Shown here in pieces: positions 17,943 through 27,419 of a DNA stretch of 64,000 bases (positions are counted from its first letter, which is position 1; each line of letters opens with the position of its first letter). Below the pieces are notes generated by a model. That model was not told the DNA's origin and ran no database searches. It saw only the letters and a program-made list of their open reading frames with translations. Origin of the DNA: Lysobacter_I brunescens (GTDB lineage Bacteria > Pseudomonadota > Gammaproteobacteria > Xanthomonadales > Xanthomonadaceae); assembly GCF_042677005.1 (NCBI RefSeq), contig NZ_JBHTIF010000003.1, positions 248,001 through 312,000 on the forward strand, written 5' to 3'. The position numbers and the translations under genes are program-made.

Positions 17943-18623
17943 TCAAGCCGAGCGCACCCGCCCATCGCTGAGCGTGATCCGTCGGGTGCAGCGCGCTGCG
18001 ACATCGTCGTCATGGGTGCAGATCAGGAAAGTCGCCTTGTCTTCCCGATTGACTTCGCGCATGAGGTCGAGCACCTGTTCCGCAGCGACCCGGTCGAGGC
18101 TGCCGGTGGGCTCGTCGGCCAGGATCAAGGCCGGCCTGTTCATCAGCGCACGGGCGATGGCGACCCGCTGCTTTTGACCGCCGGACAGGCGCGTCACGAG
18201 GAAGTCCATCCGATCCTCCAGCCCGACGCGGACCAGCAGGTCGCGGGCGCGTTGCCGCATGGCCGTCGAGATCCCGCCCGCAGGGGCTGCGGCGGGAAAT
18301 GCGACGTTCTCGATCGCGGTGAAATCGGGCAGCAAGTGATGGAACTGGAAGATGAAGCCCAGCCGCTGGTTGCGGAACACTGCGCGCTGGGCCTCGGTCA
18401 GGCCTTCGACGCGCTGGCCTTCGATGGCGATGGTACCGGCGGTGGGCTGCAGCAGCAGCCCGACGATCGACAGCAGCGTCGACTTTCCCGAGCCCGACGC
18501 CCCCTGCAATGCCACCAGCTCGCCCGGGTCGAGCGACAGGTCGATCCCGTTCAGCACGCGCGTGACCTCGTCGCCGTTGCGGAAACGCATCTCGATGCCG
18601 CGAGCTTCGAGCACCGGGGTCAT
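17943..18623 (-). CDS. ABC transporter ATP-binding protein, LolD/MacB-type
   Basis: The 226-residue ATPase has Walker A GASGSGKST, the signature LSGGQKQRVAIARAL, Walker B ALILADEP and the switch His in CTHDDDVA. Sequence style matches LolD/MacB ATPases that drive FtsX-fold permeases. Its ATG overlaps the permease stop (ATGA), so the pair is translationally coupled. This is the last gene of the leftward group. Confidence 0.93.
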   Translation of the reverse strand: MTPVLEARGIEMRFRNGDEVTRVLNGIDLSLDPGELVALQGASGSGKSTLLSIVGLLLQPTAGTIAIEGQRVEGLTEAQRAVFRNQRLGFIFQFHHLLPDFTAIENVAFPAAAPAGGISTAMRQRARDLLVRVGLEDRMDFLVTRLSGGQKQRVAIARALMNRPALILADEPTGSLDRVAAEQVLDLMREVNREDKATFLICTHDDDVAARCTRRITLSDGRVRSA

Positions 18624-19825
18624 TGCTGGATCGCCTGCAGCGGGTCGAGGCGCGCTGCGCTCCGTGCCGGGATCACCGAGGCGAGCACCGAACCCAGCGT
18701 GGTGAGGATCAGGACCAGCGCATAGCCGCCCTGGCCGGGCGCGATCGGCAAGGCCATGCTGCCATCGGCCTTGGTCAATGTGGACAGCCAGAGGCAGAGG
18801 CCGTAGCCGGTGATGCAGCCGACCGCCGCGCCGACCAGGCCGATCAGCAATCCCTGCAGCACGAAGACCGTCGCGATGAAGGATTTCGAGATGCCGAAGG
18901 CGCGCATGATGCCGATCTCGCCACGCCGCCGGTTGGCCGAGAGCATGAGGGCGCTGGCGATGCCGATCAGCACCGAGATCAGCGAGAACATCTGGATGAG
19001 TGTTCCGGTCTGCGCCTGTGCGGTCAGTGCGTCCTCCAGATTCGCATTCCGTTCCTGCCAGGGCGTGGCGCGCAGGCCGGTGGCGTCCTGCAGGAACACG
19101 GCGACATCGCGCGCACGGTTGGCATCGTCCAGTTTCAGCTCGATGTTGGTCAGGCCTTCCGGCAGGCGGAAGAGCGGGCGGGCGCTCTGCAGCGACAGAT
19201 AGGCCACGCGCTCGTCGGCGCTGCGGACGCCGGTCCTGAAGATGCCGCGCACGGTCAGCAGGCGTTCGACACCGCGATCGGTACGGAAAAGCACCGGTTG
19301 CCCCGCAGACAGCCCCAGCGTTTCGGCGAGCTTCGTGCCGATCAGGATGCCGTCCGCGCCCAGGCTGCGCCGACCGCTGACGATCTGCCGGCTGATCGGC
19401 GAGATCGCGTCCAGGTTTTCGGGCTCCACGGCGGTGACCGATACCGGTGCCACCGCCTGACCTTTGACCAGGAAGGCGCTGCCGGTGATCTGGGTGCTGA
19501 TGGCCGACACCGACGGCTGTTCGCGCAGCAGTGCGACCGTGGACTGCCATTCGCGGATCTGCTGCCGCTGGAAGGTCGAGACCAGCGCGACCGCTTCGGT
19601 CTCGACACCGGGCTTCGGCAGGACCCGTGCGACGCGCGTGACGGGCTCCAGGCTGACGTGCGCGCTGTTCGCGGTGACTTCATCGGTCAGGCGGATCGCC
19701 AGCCCCTGGATCAGCGCGGTGATGAACACGAACGCGGTCACGCCCAGAGCGACGCCAGCGACCAGCAGCGCGGACTGCGCGCGGTTGGACAACAAGTAGC
19801 GACGGGCGACGGTGAAGGTGAACAT
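18620..19825 (-). CDS. FtsX/MacB-fold ABC transporter permease
   Basis: The 401-residue protein has an N-terminal membrane helix (about 17-40), a large periplasmic domain (about 45-275) and three C-terminal helices (about 280-390) with the cytoplasmic ANRRRGEIGIMRAFGIS coupling motif. The FtsX fold (LolC/E, MacB, DevC) extracts lipoproteins or extrudes substrates by mechanotransmission. It lies 3 bp after the adaptor gene and overlaps the ATPase gene. Confidence 0.9.
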   Translation of the reverse strand: MFTFTVARRYLLSNRAQSALLVAGVALGVTAFVFITALIQGLAIRLTDEVTANSAHVSLEPVTRVARVLPKPGVETEAVALVSTFQRQQIREWQSTVALLREQPSVSAISTQITGSAFLVKGQAVAPVSVTAVEPENLDAISPISRQIVSGRRSLGADGILIGTKLAETLGLSAGQPVLFRTDRGVERLLTVRGIFRTGVRSADERVAYLSLQSARPLFRLPEGLTNIELKLDDANRARDVAVFLQDATGLRATPWQERNANLEDALTAQAQTGTLIQMFSLISVLIGIASALMLSANRRRGEIGIMRAFGISKSFIATVFVLQGLLIGLVGAAVGCITGYGLCLWLSTLTKADGSMALPIAPGQGGYALVLILTTLGSVLASVIPARSAARLDPLQAIQQ

Positions 19826-19828
19826 GGC

Positions 19829-20992
19829 TCATTCGCCGGACGAGGGCGCGTGATTTGTCGCATGCGCGACAGGACGCACCCGGCTTGATGCTTCGATGGT
19901 GTCCGGAGACAGGATCACGCGATCACCGGCCGCCAGCCCGCGTTCGATGATCGCGTTCGACGATGGCCACGCCAGGAGCTTCACGCGCCTGGCACGCGCG
20001 ATGTCGTTGGCATCCACGACCAGCACGGTTGGATCGGTGGTGGCGTCGCGTATGGCCTGGCGCGGAATCGTGATCGCCTGCGTGCGCGTTGCGACCACGA
20101 TCGTGATGTCGATGGAGCGTCCGGATGGAATTCCGGTTGCGCGATCCGGCACGAGCTTGACCAGACGACCGCCGGTGCTGGCGTCGACGCGGGGCGACAC
20201 TTCGATCACGCGCGCCGCGAACTGCGTGGCCGTGCCGGACAGCGATGCCCGCGCTGCCATGCCCGGACGCAGCGCATCCGCATAGGTTTCATCGACATCG
20301 GCATGGATCTCGACGCCCTGCACGGAGCCGATCTGGAAGAGCAGGGTCTCCGTCGAGACGACCTGGCCGCTGTCGATCGGACGCACCAGCACGGTGCCCG
20401 CCATCGGTGCGCGGATGGTGAACTCGCCGGTGCGCGCGGCGGTCGCGCGGCCCTGTGCGACCGCCGCAGCGACCGCGGCATCCGCAGACAGCATGCTGGC
20501 GCGCGCCTCATCGAGCGCGGCCCTGGAGACGAATCGATCGGCAGCGAGCGCCCGTGTGCGCTCGTAGGCCAGCTTCGCCCGGGCGGCTTCCGCGCGGGCG
20601 GCTGCGGCGCGCGCGTTGTCGGCATCGTTCTGCGCCTGTTCAACGGTGGAACGGACGATGGCCAGTGGTTCGTCGGCGGCCACGGTATCGCCGTCGTCGC
20701 GGAAGACGCGGATGATCTGTCCGGCATTCGGCGACTTGATGTCGACAAGCGCGCCGGGCCTCGCCCTGCCGACCACGGCGAGCGCGATTTCGACGGTGCT
20801 CGGCGCGATGGTCTCGACGATGACTTGCGGCGGACGCAGGCGCTGGAACGCGATGACGGCAATCGCGATGATCGCCAGCAGCGCTGCGCCCAGGATCAGA
20901 CGTGTCTTCGATGAAAAGCGGCCGTGCCGGACCGGGTCTTGATGTCCAGGGGCAGCGGCATCGGGCGGGGGAGCAGCTTGGTTTGGTTGCAC
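19829..20992 (-). CDS. HlyD/MacA-type periplasmic adaptor (membrane fusion protein)
   Basis: The 387-residue protein has a cytoplasmic N-terminus, one membrane helix (about 30-48, LILGAALLAIIAIAVIAF), a split lipoyl domain (GALVDIKSPNAGQI ... GEFTIRAPMAGTV) around an alpha-helical hairpin rich in Ala/Arg/Glu (about 110-190), and a beta-barrel. With the downstream permease and ATPase it forms a MacAB-like or DevBCA-like tripartite exporter; an outer-membrane channel gene is not seen nearby. Confidence 0.9.
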   Translation of the reverse strand: MQPNQAAPPPDAAAPGHQDPVRHGRFSSKTRLILGAALLAIIAIAVIAFQRLRPPQVIVETIAPSTVEIALAVVGRARPGALVDIKSPNAGQIIRVFRDDGDTVAADEPLAIVRSTVEQAQNDADNARAAAARAEAARAKLAYERTRALAADRFVSRAALDEARASMLSADAAVAAAVAQGRATAARTGEFTIRAPMAGTVLVRPIDSGQVVSTETLLFQIGSVQGVEIHADVDETYADALRPGMAARASLSGTATQFAARVIEVSPRVDASTGGRLVKLVPDRATGIPSGRSIDITIVVATRTQAITIPRQAIRDATTDPTVLVVDANDIARARRVKLLAWPSSNAIIERGLAAGDRVILSPDTIEASSRVRPVAHATNHAPSSGE

Positions 20993-21030
20993 GGTTCGAC
21001 CTGCGATGATCGACGGAGACGCGGCATGGG

Positions 21031-21666
21031 CTAGCGGGTCGGGCTGCCCTCGACCGGCAGCATCACTTCATTGCGCCGCAGCGGCCCGAGCGTCCACGGT
21101 GGATTGTATTGCGCCAATACCGCGGGGCCGGTGGCCTTGAGGTTTCGCTGCGCCATCCATCGCTCCAGCTCGACGCGCTTTCGTTCGAAGTCGCGATTGT
21201 TCGCCCATCCGGTGAACCGGATCACGGCGAAGCGCGCGGCCGGCGTCACGCGCAGCTCCACGCGAGGATCGTTCGGCGTCGGCAGCGTATCGAGCGTGTA
21301 TCCGGCCGGCATCGTGAACCGGACGATCCATGCCCCGGCGACACCGGTCTGGCTCACGGGCGCGGTCATCGCGATCTTCTCGCCCGTCGGCGGCGACTGC
21401 GAGACCGCTGCGGTCATCGCGATGCGCTCGCGTCGCGTGTTCTTGCCGAAGATGTAGTCGGCCAGGATGCGGAATCCTGCGCTGGATGCGTCGTCGCGGG
21501 TTCCCTTCACTTCCGTCTCGGCGACCACCAGCGGCGGATACTGCCTGACCTGGAACGCGTCCTCATCGACGACGAGGGTGAACGGCGGTTCTTCGGTGGC
21601 CATGGCGACGTTGCCCGTGAGCAGGAGAAGGATCGACGCTGCAGATGCGAATGCGAACGTTTTCAC
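21031..21666 (-). CDS. SOUL-family haem-binding protein, exported
   Basis: The 211-residue protein has a signal peptide (KTFAFASAASILLLLTGNVAMA) and a SOUL domain (FQVRQYPPLVVAETEV, GKIAMTAPVSQ-like segments, FTGWANNRDFERKRVELERWM). I start at the GTG at 21666 because it gives a normal signal peptide; an ATG at 21732 would add 22 mostly basic residues. The adaptor gene begins 38 bp downstream and lodB-like lies 151 bp upstream. Confidence 0.82.
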   Translation of the reverse strand: MKTFAFASAASILLLLTGNVAMATEEPPFTLVVDEDAFQVRQYPPLVVAETEVKGTRDDASSAGFRILADYIFGKNTRRERIAMTAAVSQSPPTGEKIAMTAPVSQTGVAGAWIVRFTMPAGYTLDTLPTPNDPRVELRVTPAARFAVIRFTGWANNRDFERKRVELERWMAQRNLKATGPAVLAQYNPPWTLGPLRRNEVMLPVEGSPTR

Positions 21667-21817
21667 TGGATGGATCCGCAGGCGAAGGGCGATGCGTTCG
21701 AGTATGCGCCCGATCGATGAACGCTGTCGCATGCCCGCGCATCCATCATGCTGTCGTGCAGAAAGCGGGACCGCAGCGGGGTAGGACCCGCCTGCCGCGC
21801 ATGGCGACGAGGCCGCG

Positions 21818-22960
21818 TCAGGCGGTCTCGCGCAGCGGAAGGGCGGCGAGGCGTCGCGCCCAGTAAGGTGCTTCGGGCCAGTGCATCTCCATTGCATGGA
21901 ACGCGCGCAGTTGTTCGCGATAGACGCGATGGATGTCGAGCAGGTGCTGCGTGTAGGCGTCGATGGCGCCTGCATCACCGCGATCGTGGCGGAGCAGAGC
22001 GTCGGCGGCACGCAGGCCGGTGTACATCGCATTGGCGATGCCTTTCGACGACAGCGGGTCGAAGGCGAGGGCGGCGTCGCCGACGGCCAGCCAGCGTTCG
22101 CCGGCGGCACGGTCCAGATGGCTGCCCGAGGCGTCCGCGCCACGTGCCTGCGAGGCCGGGGCGTAGCCGTGCGTCTTGCACAAGGCATGCAAATGCGGTG
22201 CGTCGACCAGTGCACGCCACAGGCCGTCGCCGTCGAGCAGGCGGCGGTGGTCGCAGAGGTCGGCATCGGTGAGGAAGGCGACCAGTCGCTCGCGCGAGGG
22301 TAGCAGCACGCTGTACCACCAGCCGTCCTCGACGGCTTCGACGAAGGTGCGGCCGTCGTGGTCGTCGTCGCGTGCGCTGCGCAGACGCTGGTGGAACGCG
22401 ATCTGTCCGTCGTAGGCGACCTTGCGCGCACCGAGCGCGCGGGCGAGCGTCGCACTTCGGCCGGTGGCGTCGATCAGCCAGTCGGCCTCGATGGATTCGG
22501 CCTCCGCGTGCGTCTGCGCATCGACGGGGCGCAGCGCGAGTCGGTGCGGTCTCGTCGCGTCGCCGGCTGTCACGATGCGCACGAGTGCATCGGGCAGCAC
22601 TTCCGCGCCACTCTGTGCTGCCGCGTCGCGCAGCATCGCGTCGAAACGCGTGCGGTCGAGCTGCAGGCCGTGGCCGTGCAGCTGGAACAGGAAGTCGTTG
22701 GCGTGCGGCGTCGCATCGCCCCAGAACGCGCAGGTGCCGGGGCTGGCGCGATGGCCGTCGGCGAGCACGCGTTCGAGCACGCCGAGATCGCGCAGCAGCG
22801 CACGCGCATTGGGCGGCAGGCCCTCGCCGATCTTGAAGGCTGCGTCGTCGCTGCCCGCGACCAGCAGCACGTCGCGGCCGGCGCGGGCCAAGGCGATTGC
22901 GGCGGCGGCGCCCGCAGGGCCGCCACCGGCGATGACGACTTCGTGTCGCCGCGTCGACAC
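21818..22960 (-). CDS. LodB-like FAD-dependent oxidoreductase
   Basis: The 380-residue flavoprotein of the tryptophan-halogenase/geranylgeranyl-reductase fold has VVIAGGGPAGAAAAIALARAG at the N-terminus and GERWLAVGDAALAFDPLSSKG in the middle. In Marinomonas, LodB is required for cysteine tryptophylquinone formation in LodA. The gene starts 4 bp after the LodA-like gene, a tight operon, which supports a maturase role over halogenase. Confidence 0.85.
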   Translation of the reverse strand: MSTRRHEVVIAGGGPAGAAAAIALARAGRDVLLVAGSDDAAFKIGEGLPPNARALLRDLGVLERVLADGHRASPGTCAFWGDATPHANDFLFQLHGHGLQLDRTRFDAMLRDAAAQSGAEVLPDALVRIVTAGDATRPHRLALRPVDAQTHAEAESIEADWLIDATGRSATLARALGARKVAYDGQIAFHQRLRSARDDDHDGRTFVEAVEDGWWYSVLLPSRERLVAFLTDADLCDHRRLLDGDGLWRALVDAPHLHALCKTHGYAPASQARGADASGSHLDRAAGERWLAVGDAALAFDPLSSKGIANAMYTGLRAADALLRHDRGDAGAIDAYTQHLLDIHRVYREQLRAFHAMEMHWPEAPYWARRLAALPLRETA

Positions 22961-22964
22961 CCGG

Positions 22965-24986
22965 TCAGTCCGTTGTCCGCGTGCGTCGCACCGGCAGAGG
23001 CGCGGCGTCGGCTTCGGACTGCGACGCGAAATTCACGCCGCTGAGCCGCAGTTGCGCCATCGGATGCGCCTTGAGCGAGGCTTCCGCATCGGACGCCTTC
23101 GCCACGGCGCGCGGCGGTGCGGCGACGGCGGCATCGCTGGTGGTGCCTGCATCGGCCGGCGCCACGTCGGGCCCGTAGCTGGCGACCATCATCAGCGCCG
23201 GGAAGTCCGGCGCGACGCTGGCATCGAAGCGCGGCTCGACCAGACCCATCGAGCCGAAGATGTGCGTCATCTGCACCATCTGCTGCGCGGTGGTGCCGTG
23301 CAGCGGCTTGTTCCAGCTGGTGCGGTTGCTGAAGGCGTCGATGCGTTTCGACATCGGCTGGGTCTTGTCGACCACGATCGCGTAGTCGTCGGCGGTCAGC
23401 ACATGGTTCGGGACGCGCGCGGGCCAGAAGGTCGGCGCATACGGGTCGTAGGCAGTGTCGTAGCCGGCGCGGCAGAACGCGGTGTCCGCCTGCCAGGGCA
23501 GGCCCATCCAGCGGTTGATGTCGCCGGGGGCCTGCGCGTGCAGCGGGCCGTCGGGTGCGAGCGCCTGCGCCTGGTCGAGTGTGGGACCGTAGTCGGGCTC
23601 GGGCTGGCCCGGCGGGCGTTCGAGGATGCGGAAGGGTGCGCGGTACATCGTGATGTGGCGCATCGGCCAGGTCATCTCGCAGCCGGGGTGGAAGGCGTCG
23701 GCGAGACAGAATTCCATCGCCGCGCGATCGATCGTCGCCGGCTGCGCGGCCAGCGGCACCTGGTCGATGTCCGACGGCCCCGTCGCCGGCAGGCCGCCGA
23801 CGCGGTCGTCGACGAAATCGCCGTTCGCCCAGCGCTGCAGGATGGTGAACTGGGTCTGGCTGATCGCCGCGTTCTGGCGCGGGCTCGGCCCGGCGGGCAC
23901 TTCCATTGCGTCGCCGTAGATCCACGGCCACGGCAGCTGGTTGCCGTCCGGCGGATTCGGTGGGCGGAAGCTGTTGAACACCTGGCGGCGCAGTTCGGCA
24001 TTGGGGTCGTACTGGCCGGCCGGCGGCTTCGAGGCGAGCCGCGCGACGAAGGCCGGATCCTCGAACGGATGCGGCCCGTCTTCGCCGTACTGCGTGGCGA
24101 AGCCCTGGTTGACCCACTGCAGGCCGGACAGCCGCTGCAGGATCGGGTAGACGTCGTGGCTGAAGGACAGCGTGCCCGGCGCCTGCATCCAGCCGGCCTG
24201 GATGTACAGGTCGTAGAGCAGGTCGTAGAGCGTGCGCTCGGACTTGAGCTGCGGCGCGTAGTTCGGCGGTGCGGTGACCACCCAGGCCGAATCGACCGGG
24301 ATGCTCTGGCCGCCGATCGTCACCTTCGCGGAGATCGGCCCGTCGCAGGTGTCGTCGTACCAGCCGTCGGCGTTGATGAAGGAATTCGGGTCGGTGGGAA
24401 TGTAGATCGGCGTGTTCGTCGGCGAGGCCGAGACGCCATGGCCGCCGAGGAACAGCAGCCGGCCGTGTTCATCGGTGCGCAGCTCGCCGATCTTCACCGG
24501 CACGCCGGTGTAGGCGCCGCTGCAGTCGACCGGCGCCGCGTTCTTTCCTGAGATCGACTGCGGGCCGGCATCGATGGTGAGCGAGGCGCGGTCGGCGACG
24601 GTGGCGTTGCGCAACGGCAGCACCGTGCCTGCGGCTTCCGGAATGTCCATCGCGATCTGCCACTGGTACCAGGCAGCCTTGCTGTTCGCGACGTGCGCGG
24701 TCCAGGTGATGTCGGCGTTGTCGGCGGTGAGCTCAGCGACCACTTCGCCGGCCGCGTTGTAGCCGTAGATGCGGAACTGCGCGGCTTCGCGCTTGAGCGC
24801 GCCGGTGGCGTCGCGGTAGAAGCCCTGCGGCTTCGACGCGGGGTCGGGCACCAACGGGCCGATGTAGAACTCGTCGACGCTGTTGCCGACCCGGGCCAGG
24901 CCGATGCCCGGGTGGATGGCGGCACGGACGATCGTGCCGTCGGAAGGAGTGGTGTCCGAGGGCGTGCTGGCGGAAGGCGTGGTCAT
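22965..24986 (-). CDS. LodA-like CTQ quinoprotein amino-acid oxidase
   Basis: The 673-residue protein belongs to the LodA/GoxA family, which oxidise amino acids and release ammonia and hydrogen peroxide; Marinomonas LodA (L-lysine 6-oxidase, marinocine) is antibacterial. Candidate CTQ residues are C436 in FHPGCEMTW and W498 in MGLPWQADTAFC; their 62-residue spacing is close to that between C516 and W581 in LodA. N-terminal IHPGIGLARVGNS is typical. The ATG at 24986 follows AAGGAG. No classical signal peptide is visible. Substrate is not readable. Confidence 0.87.
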   Translation of the reverse strand: MTTPSASTPSDTTPSDGTIVRAAIHPGIGLARVGNSVDEFYIGPLVPDPASKPQGFYRDATGALKREAAQFRIYGYNAAGEVVAELTADNADITWTAHVANSKAAWYQWQIAMDIPEAAGTVLPLRNATVADRASLTIDAGPQSISGKNAAPVDCSGAYTGVPVKIGELRTDEHGRLLFLGGHGVSASPTNTPIYIPTDPNSFINADGWYDDTCDGPISAKVTIGGQSIPVDSAWVVTAPPNYAPQLKSERTLYDLLYDLYIQAGWMQAPGTLSFSHDVYPILQRLSGLQWVNQGFATQYGEDGPHPFEDPAFVARLASKPPAGQYDPNAELRRQVFNSFRPPNPPDGNQLPWPWIYGDAMEVPAGPSPRQNAAISQTQFTILQRWANGDFVDDRVGGLPATGPSDIDQVPLAAQPATIDRAAMEFCLADAFHPGCEMTWPMRHITMYRAPFRILERPPGQPEPDYGPTLDQAQALAPDGPLHAQAPGDINRWMGLPWQADTAFCRAGYDTAYDPYAPTFWPARVPNHVLTADDYAIVVDKTQPMSKRIDAFSNRTSWNKPLHGTTAQQMVQMTHIFGSMGLVEPRFDASVAPDFPALMMVASYGPDVAPADAGTTSDAAVAAPPRAVAKASDAEASLKAHPMAQLRLSGVNFASQSEADAAPLPVRRTRTTD

Positions 24987-25199
24987 GGCGGTGCGCTCCT
25001 TGTCGATGTATCCGGTCCGATGCGGGATGGCCGTCGCTGGCCTGTGCTGAAGTATCGCGATGGGCGCGGCCGTGGCTACCTGCAATATCGCACAGCCCCG
25101 TGATGAGTCAGAGGCGAGGTCTGCCATCGCCCGGGATCAGTCCGGTCGCAGTCCGGCATCGTGGTCCGGTGGGCGTCTCCGGGCGATAATGCACGCCTG

Positions 25200-25709
25200 A
25201 TGCATCCGGAGACTTGCGTGGACCCCGCCGCCCCCCTCGCCGATGAGGACATCCGCTGGATGCGCCACGCGCTTGCGCTGGCCGAACGCGCCGAGCGCGA
25301 GTTCGACGAGATTCCGGTCGGCGCGGTGCTCGTCGATGCCGAAGGCCAAGTGATCGGCGAGGGCTGGAACCGCAACATCGGCGACCGCGACCCGAGCGCG
25401 CACGCCGAGATCGTCGCGATGCGCGAAGGCGGTCGCGCGCTCGCCAACCATCGGCTGGTCGGCTGCACGCTCTACGTCACGCTCGAACCCTGCGCGATGT
25501 GCGCGATGGCCGCCGTGCATGCGCGACTGGCTCGCGTGGTGTTCGCCGCCACCGATCCCAAGACCGGCGCCGCAGGCAGCGTCTTCGACCTGATCGCCGA
25601 TCCGAGGCACAACCATCGCGTCGAGGTCGTCGGTGGCGTGCTGGCCGATGAAGCCGGTACCATGCTCACCAATTATTTTCGGCGGAAACGGGGAAAACCG
25701 CCGATCTGA
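25200..25709 (+). CDS. tadA: tRNA-specific adenosine-34 deaminase
   Basis: The 169-residue protein converts A34 to inosine in tRNA-Arg(ACG). Zinc ligands and catalytic acid are H68 and E70 (SAHAEI), with C98 and C101 (EPCAMC). The start at 25200 lies within ATGCATCC after a GATAAT box (25185-25190). It is divergent from the LodA gene. Confidence 0.94.
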   Translation: MHPETCVDPAAPLADEDIRWMRHALALAERAEREFDEIPVGAVLVDAEGQVIGEGWNRNIGDRDPSAHAEIVAMREGGRALANHRLVGCTLYVTLEPCAMCAMAAVHARLARVVFAATDPKTGAAGSVFDLIADPRHNHRVEVVGGVLADEAGTMLTNYFRRKRGKPPI

Positions 25710-25761
25710 CACTGCCGTCCGGCCCGGGGGGTCGGCGGCTCAATCCACAGGGGGACGAAAC

Positions 25762-26274
25762 ATGTTGAGAATCGTGCTGCTGGCCGGCGTGCTGGCTGGG
25801 CTGGCGTGGTGGTATTTCATCGGCGGCCGGACGATCAGCGAATCCGACGTCCGTGCGTTCTATGCGGCTGAATCCGAGGCCATGCGCAAGCTGGATGCGG
25901 AGGCGATGTGCGACATGCGCGACAACGAATTCGTCGGCAAGGAACGGATCACGATGTCGGGACGTTCGAGCATGGGCAATTACGACAAGGCCCGCTTTTG
26001 CGAGAACACGAGCAACAACATCGGCTACGTCAAGCGACTGATGGAAAGATCGGGCAAGGAAGTCCCGATCGAACTCAAGATCGACATCAAGTCGATCGTC
26101 ATCGCCGACGACAGGAAATCGGCCACCGTCGAGTATGTGCAGCGCCTGCTGGTCGAGGGCGAGGTGGGGATCAAGCGCAAAGTCGTCGAGGAGCTCAACA
26201 AGCGCAACGGGACCGTACGCAGCCTGCGCGTGGACTCCGCGTCGGAGGTCTACGGTAGGCTCGGTCAACGCTGA
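25762..26274 (+). CDS. Hypothetical single-pass membrane protein
   Basis: The 170-residue protein has an N-terminal hydrophobic helix (LRIVLLAGVLAGLAWWYFIGG) that may be anchor or uncleaved signal, followed by a mixed alpha/beta extracytoplasmic domain resembling NTF2-like SnoaL folds in pattern (inference). Two cysteines (about C50 and C77) could form a disulfide. Family not recognised. AGGGGGACGAAAC provides the ribosome site. Confidence 0.65.
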   Translation: MLRIVLLAGVLAGLAWWYFIGGRTISESDVRAFYAAESEAMRKLDAEAMCDMRDNEFVGKERITMSGRSSMGNYDKARFCENTSNNIGYVKRLMERSGKEVPIELKIDIKSIVIADDRKSATVEYVQRLLVEGEVGIKRKVVEELNKRNGTVRSLRVDSASEVYGRLGQR

Positions 26275-26301
26275 TCGGCTTCCAGTCGCGCGATTCCGGG
26301 G

Positions 26302-26763
26302 TCAGCCCCGCCGTCGCGCCATCTCCTGGTCCAGCTCATCGTCGAAGCTCTTCACCGACAGCCCTACTTCGCGGCCCATGTAGAGGCTGGCCAGCAGCAG
26401 GCAGAGCATGCCGGCGACGGCGATGACGGTCGGCACGGCACCGACGATGGGATAGCCGAGCAGGGCGTCGGCCGCCAGCGCGAGGCTGGTGCCGACGAAC
26501 GCACCCAGCGCCGCGTACAGCAGGCGACACGCGCGCAACACCATGGCCGCGCGGGTGCGGTGGCGCTGGATCTGCAGGTCGCGCTCGCTGCGGTCGGGCG
26601 CGTCTTTCTCCCAGGCCACGATCAGCGACCGCAGGCGGTCGACCACGCGCGCCAGCCGGGCGTTCGCCGAGACCAGCAGCGAGCCAGTGGCGGCCATCAG
26701 CAGGGCGGGCGCCAGCATCGCACCGAGGATCGAATGGTGGTCGATGGGGGCGGGCAGGGACAT
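26302..26763 (-). CDS. DUF2721 membrane protein
   Basis: The 153-residue protein has three hydrophobic helices: ILGAMLAPALLMAATGSLLV, LLYAALGAFVGTSLALAADALL and VPTVIAVAGMLCLLLASLYM. Between the first two lies a basic loop ARLARVVDRLRSL typical of DUF2721. Function is unknown. It is divergent from orn by 63 bp. Confidence 0.8.
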   Translation of the reverse strand: MSLPAPIDHHSILGAMLAPALLMAATGSLLVSANARLARVVDRLRSLIVAWEKDAPDRSERDLQIQRHRTRAAMVLRACRLLYAALGAFVGTSLALAADALLGYPIVGAVPTVIAVAGMLCLLLASLYMGREVGLSVKSFDDELDQEMARRRG

Positions 26764-26826
26764 GGCGTGTACCGGGGGAGGGGGCCTGCGTATCATGCGG
26801 TATTCCCGCAACCGCACGCGAGTCGC

Positions 26827-27414
26827 ATGGCCCTCATCACCACGCCCGAACCCCTGCCGTCCGAAGGCCGACTGATCTGGATCGACCTGGAAATGACCGG
26901 CCTCGATACCGACCGCGATTCGATCATCGAGATCGCCACGGTGGTGACCGACGCCCAGCTCAACGTGCTCGCCGAGGGGCCGGAGTTCGCGATCACGCAT
27001 GACCTCGCCACATTGGAGGCGATGGACGACTGGAACCGCAACCAGCACCGCAAGTCCGGCCTCTGGCAGCGGGTGCTGGAGCAGGGCGTGTCGATGGCCG
27101 AAGCCGAGCAGCGCACGCTGGAATTCCTGCAGGCCTGGGTCGGCCCGCGTGCCTCGCCGATCTGCGGCAACTCCATCTGCCAGGATCGCCGCTTCCTGCA
27201 CCGCTGCATGCCGACGCTGGAAAAGTATTTCCATTACCGCAACCTCGATGTCAGCACGATCAAGGAACTGGCCAGGCGCTGGGCGCCGGGCGTGCTCGCC
27301 GGGGTGCAGAAGGAATCCGCGCATACCGCGCTCAGCGACGTGCGCGATTCCATCGCCGAGCTGCGTCACTACCGCAGCCGCTTCGCCGAACTCGCCGCCC
27401 CGCCGTCGGAGTGA
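26827..27414 (+). CDS. orn: Oligoribonuclease
   Basis: The 195-residue DEDDh exonuclease has IDLEMTGLD (D20, E22), CGNSICQDRRFLH and HTALSDVRDSI. Orn degrades dinucleotides, including pGpG from cyclic-di-GMP turnover, and is essential in many gammaproteobacteria. It reads directly into the frameshifted YCII gene 5 bp later. Confidence 0.96.
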   Translation: MALITTPEPLPSEGRLIWIDLEMTGLDTDRDSIIEIATVVTDAQLNVLAEGPEFAITHDLATLEAMDDWNRNQHRKSGLWQRVLEQGVSMAEAEQRTLEFLQAWVGPRASPICGNSICQDRRFLHRCMPTLEKYFHYRNLDVSTIKELARRWAPGVLAGVQKESAHTALSDVRDSIAELRHYRSRFAELAAPPSE

Positions 27415-27419
27415 TCGCC

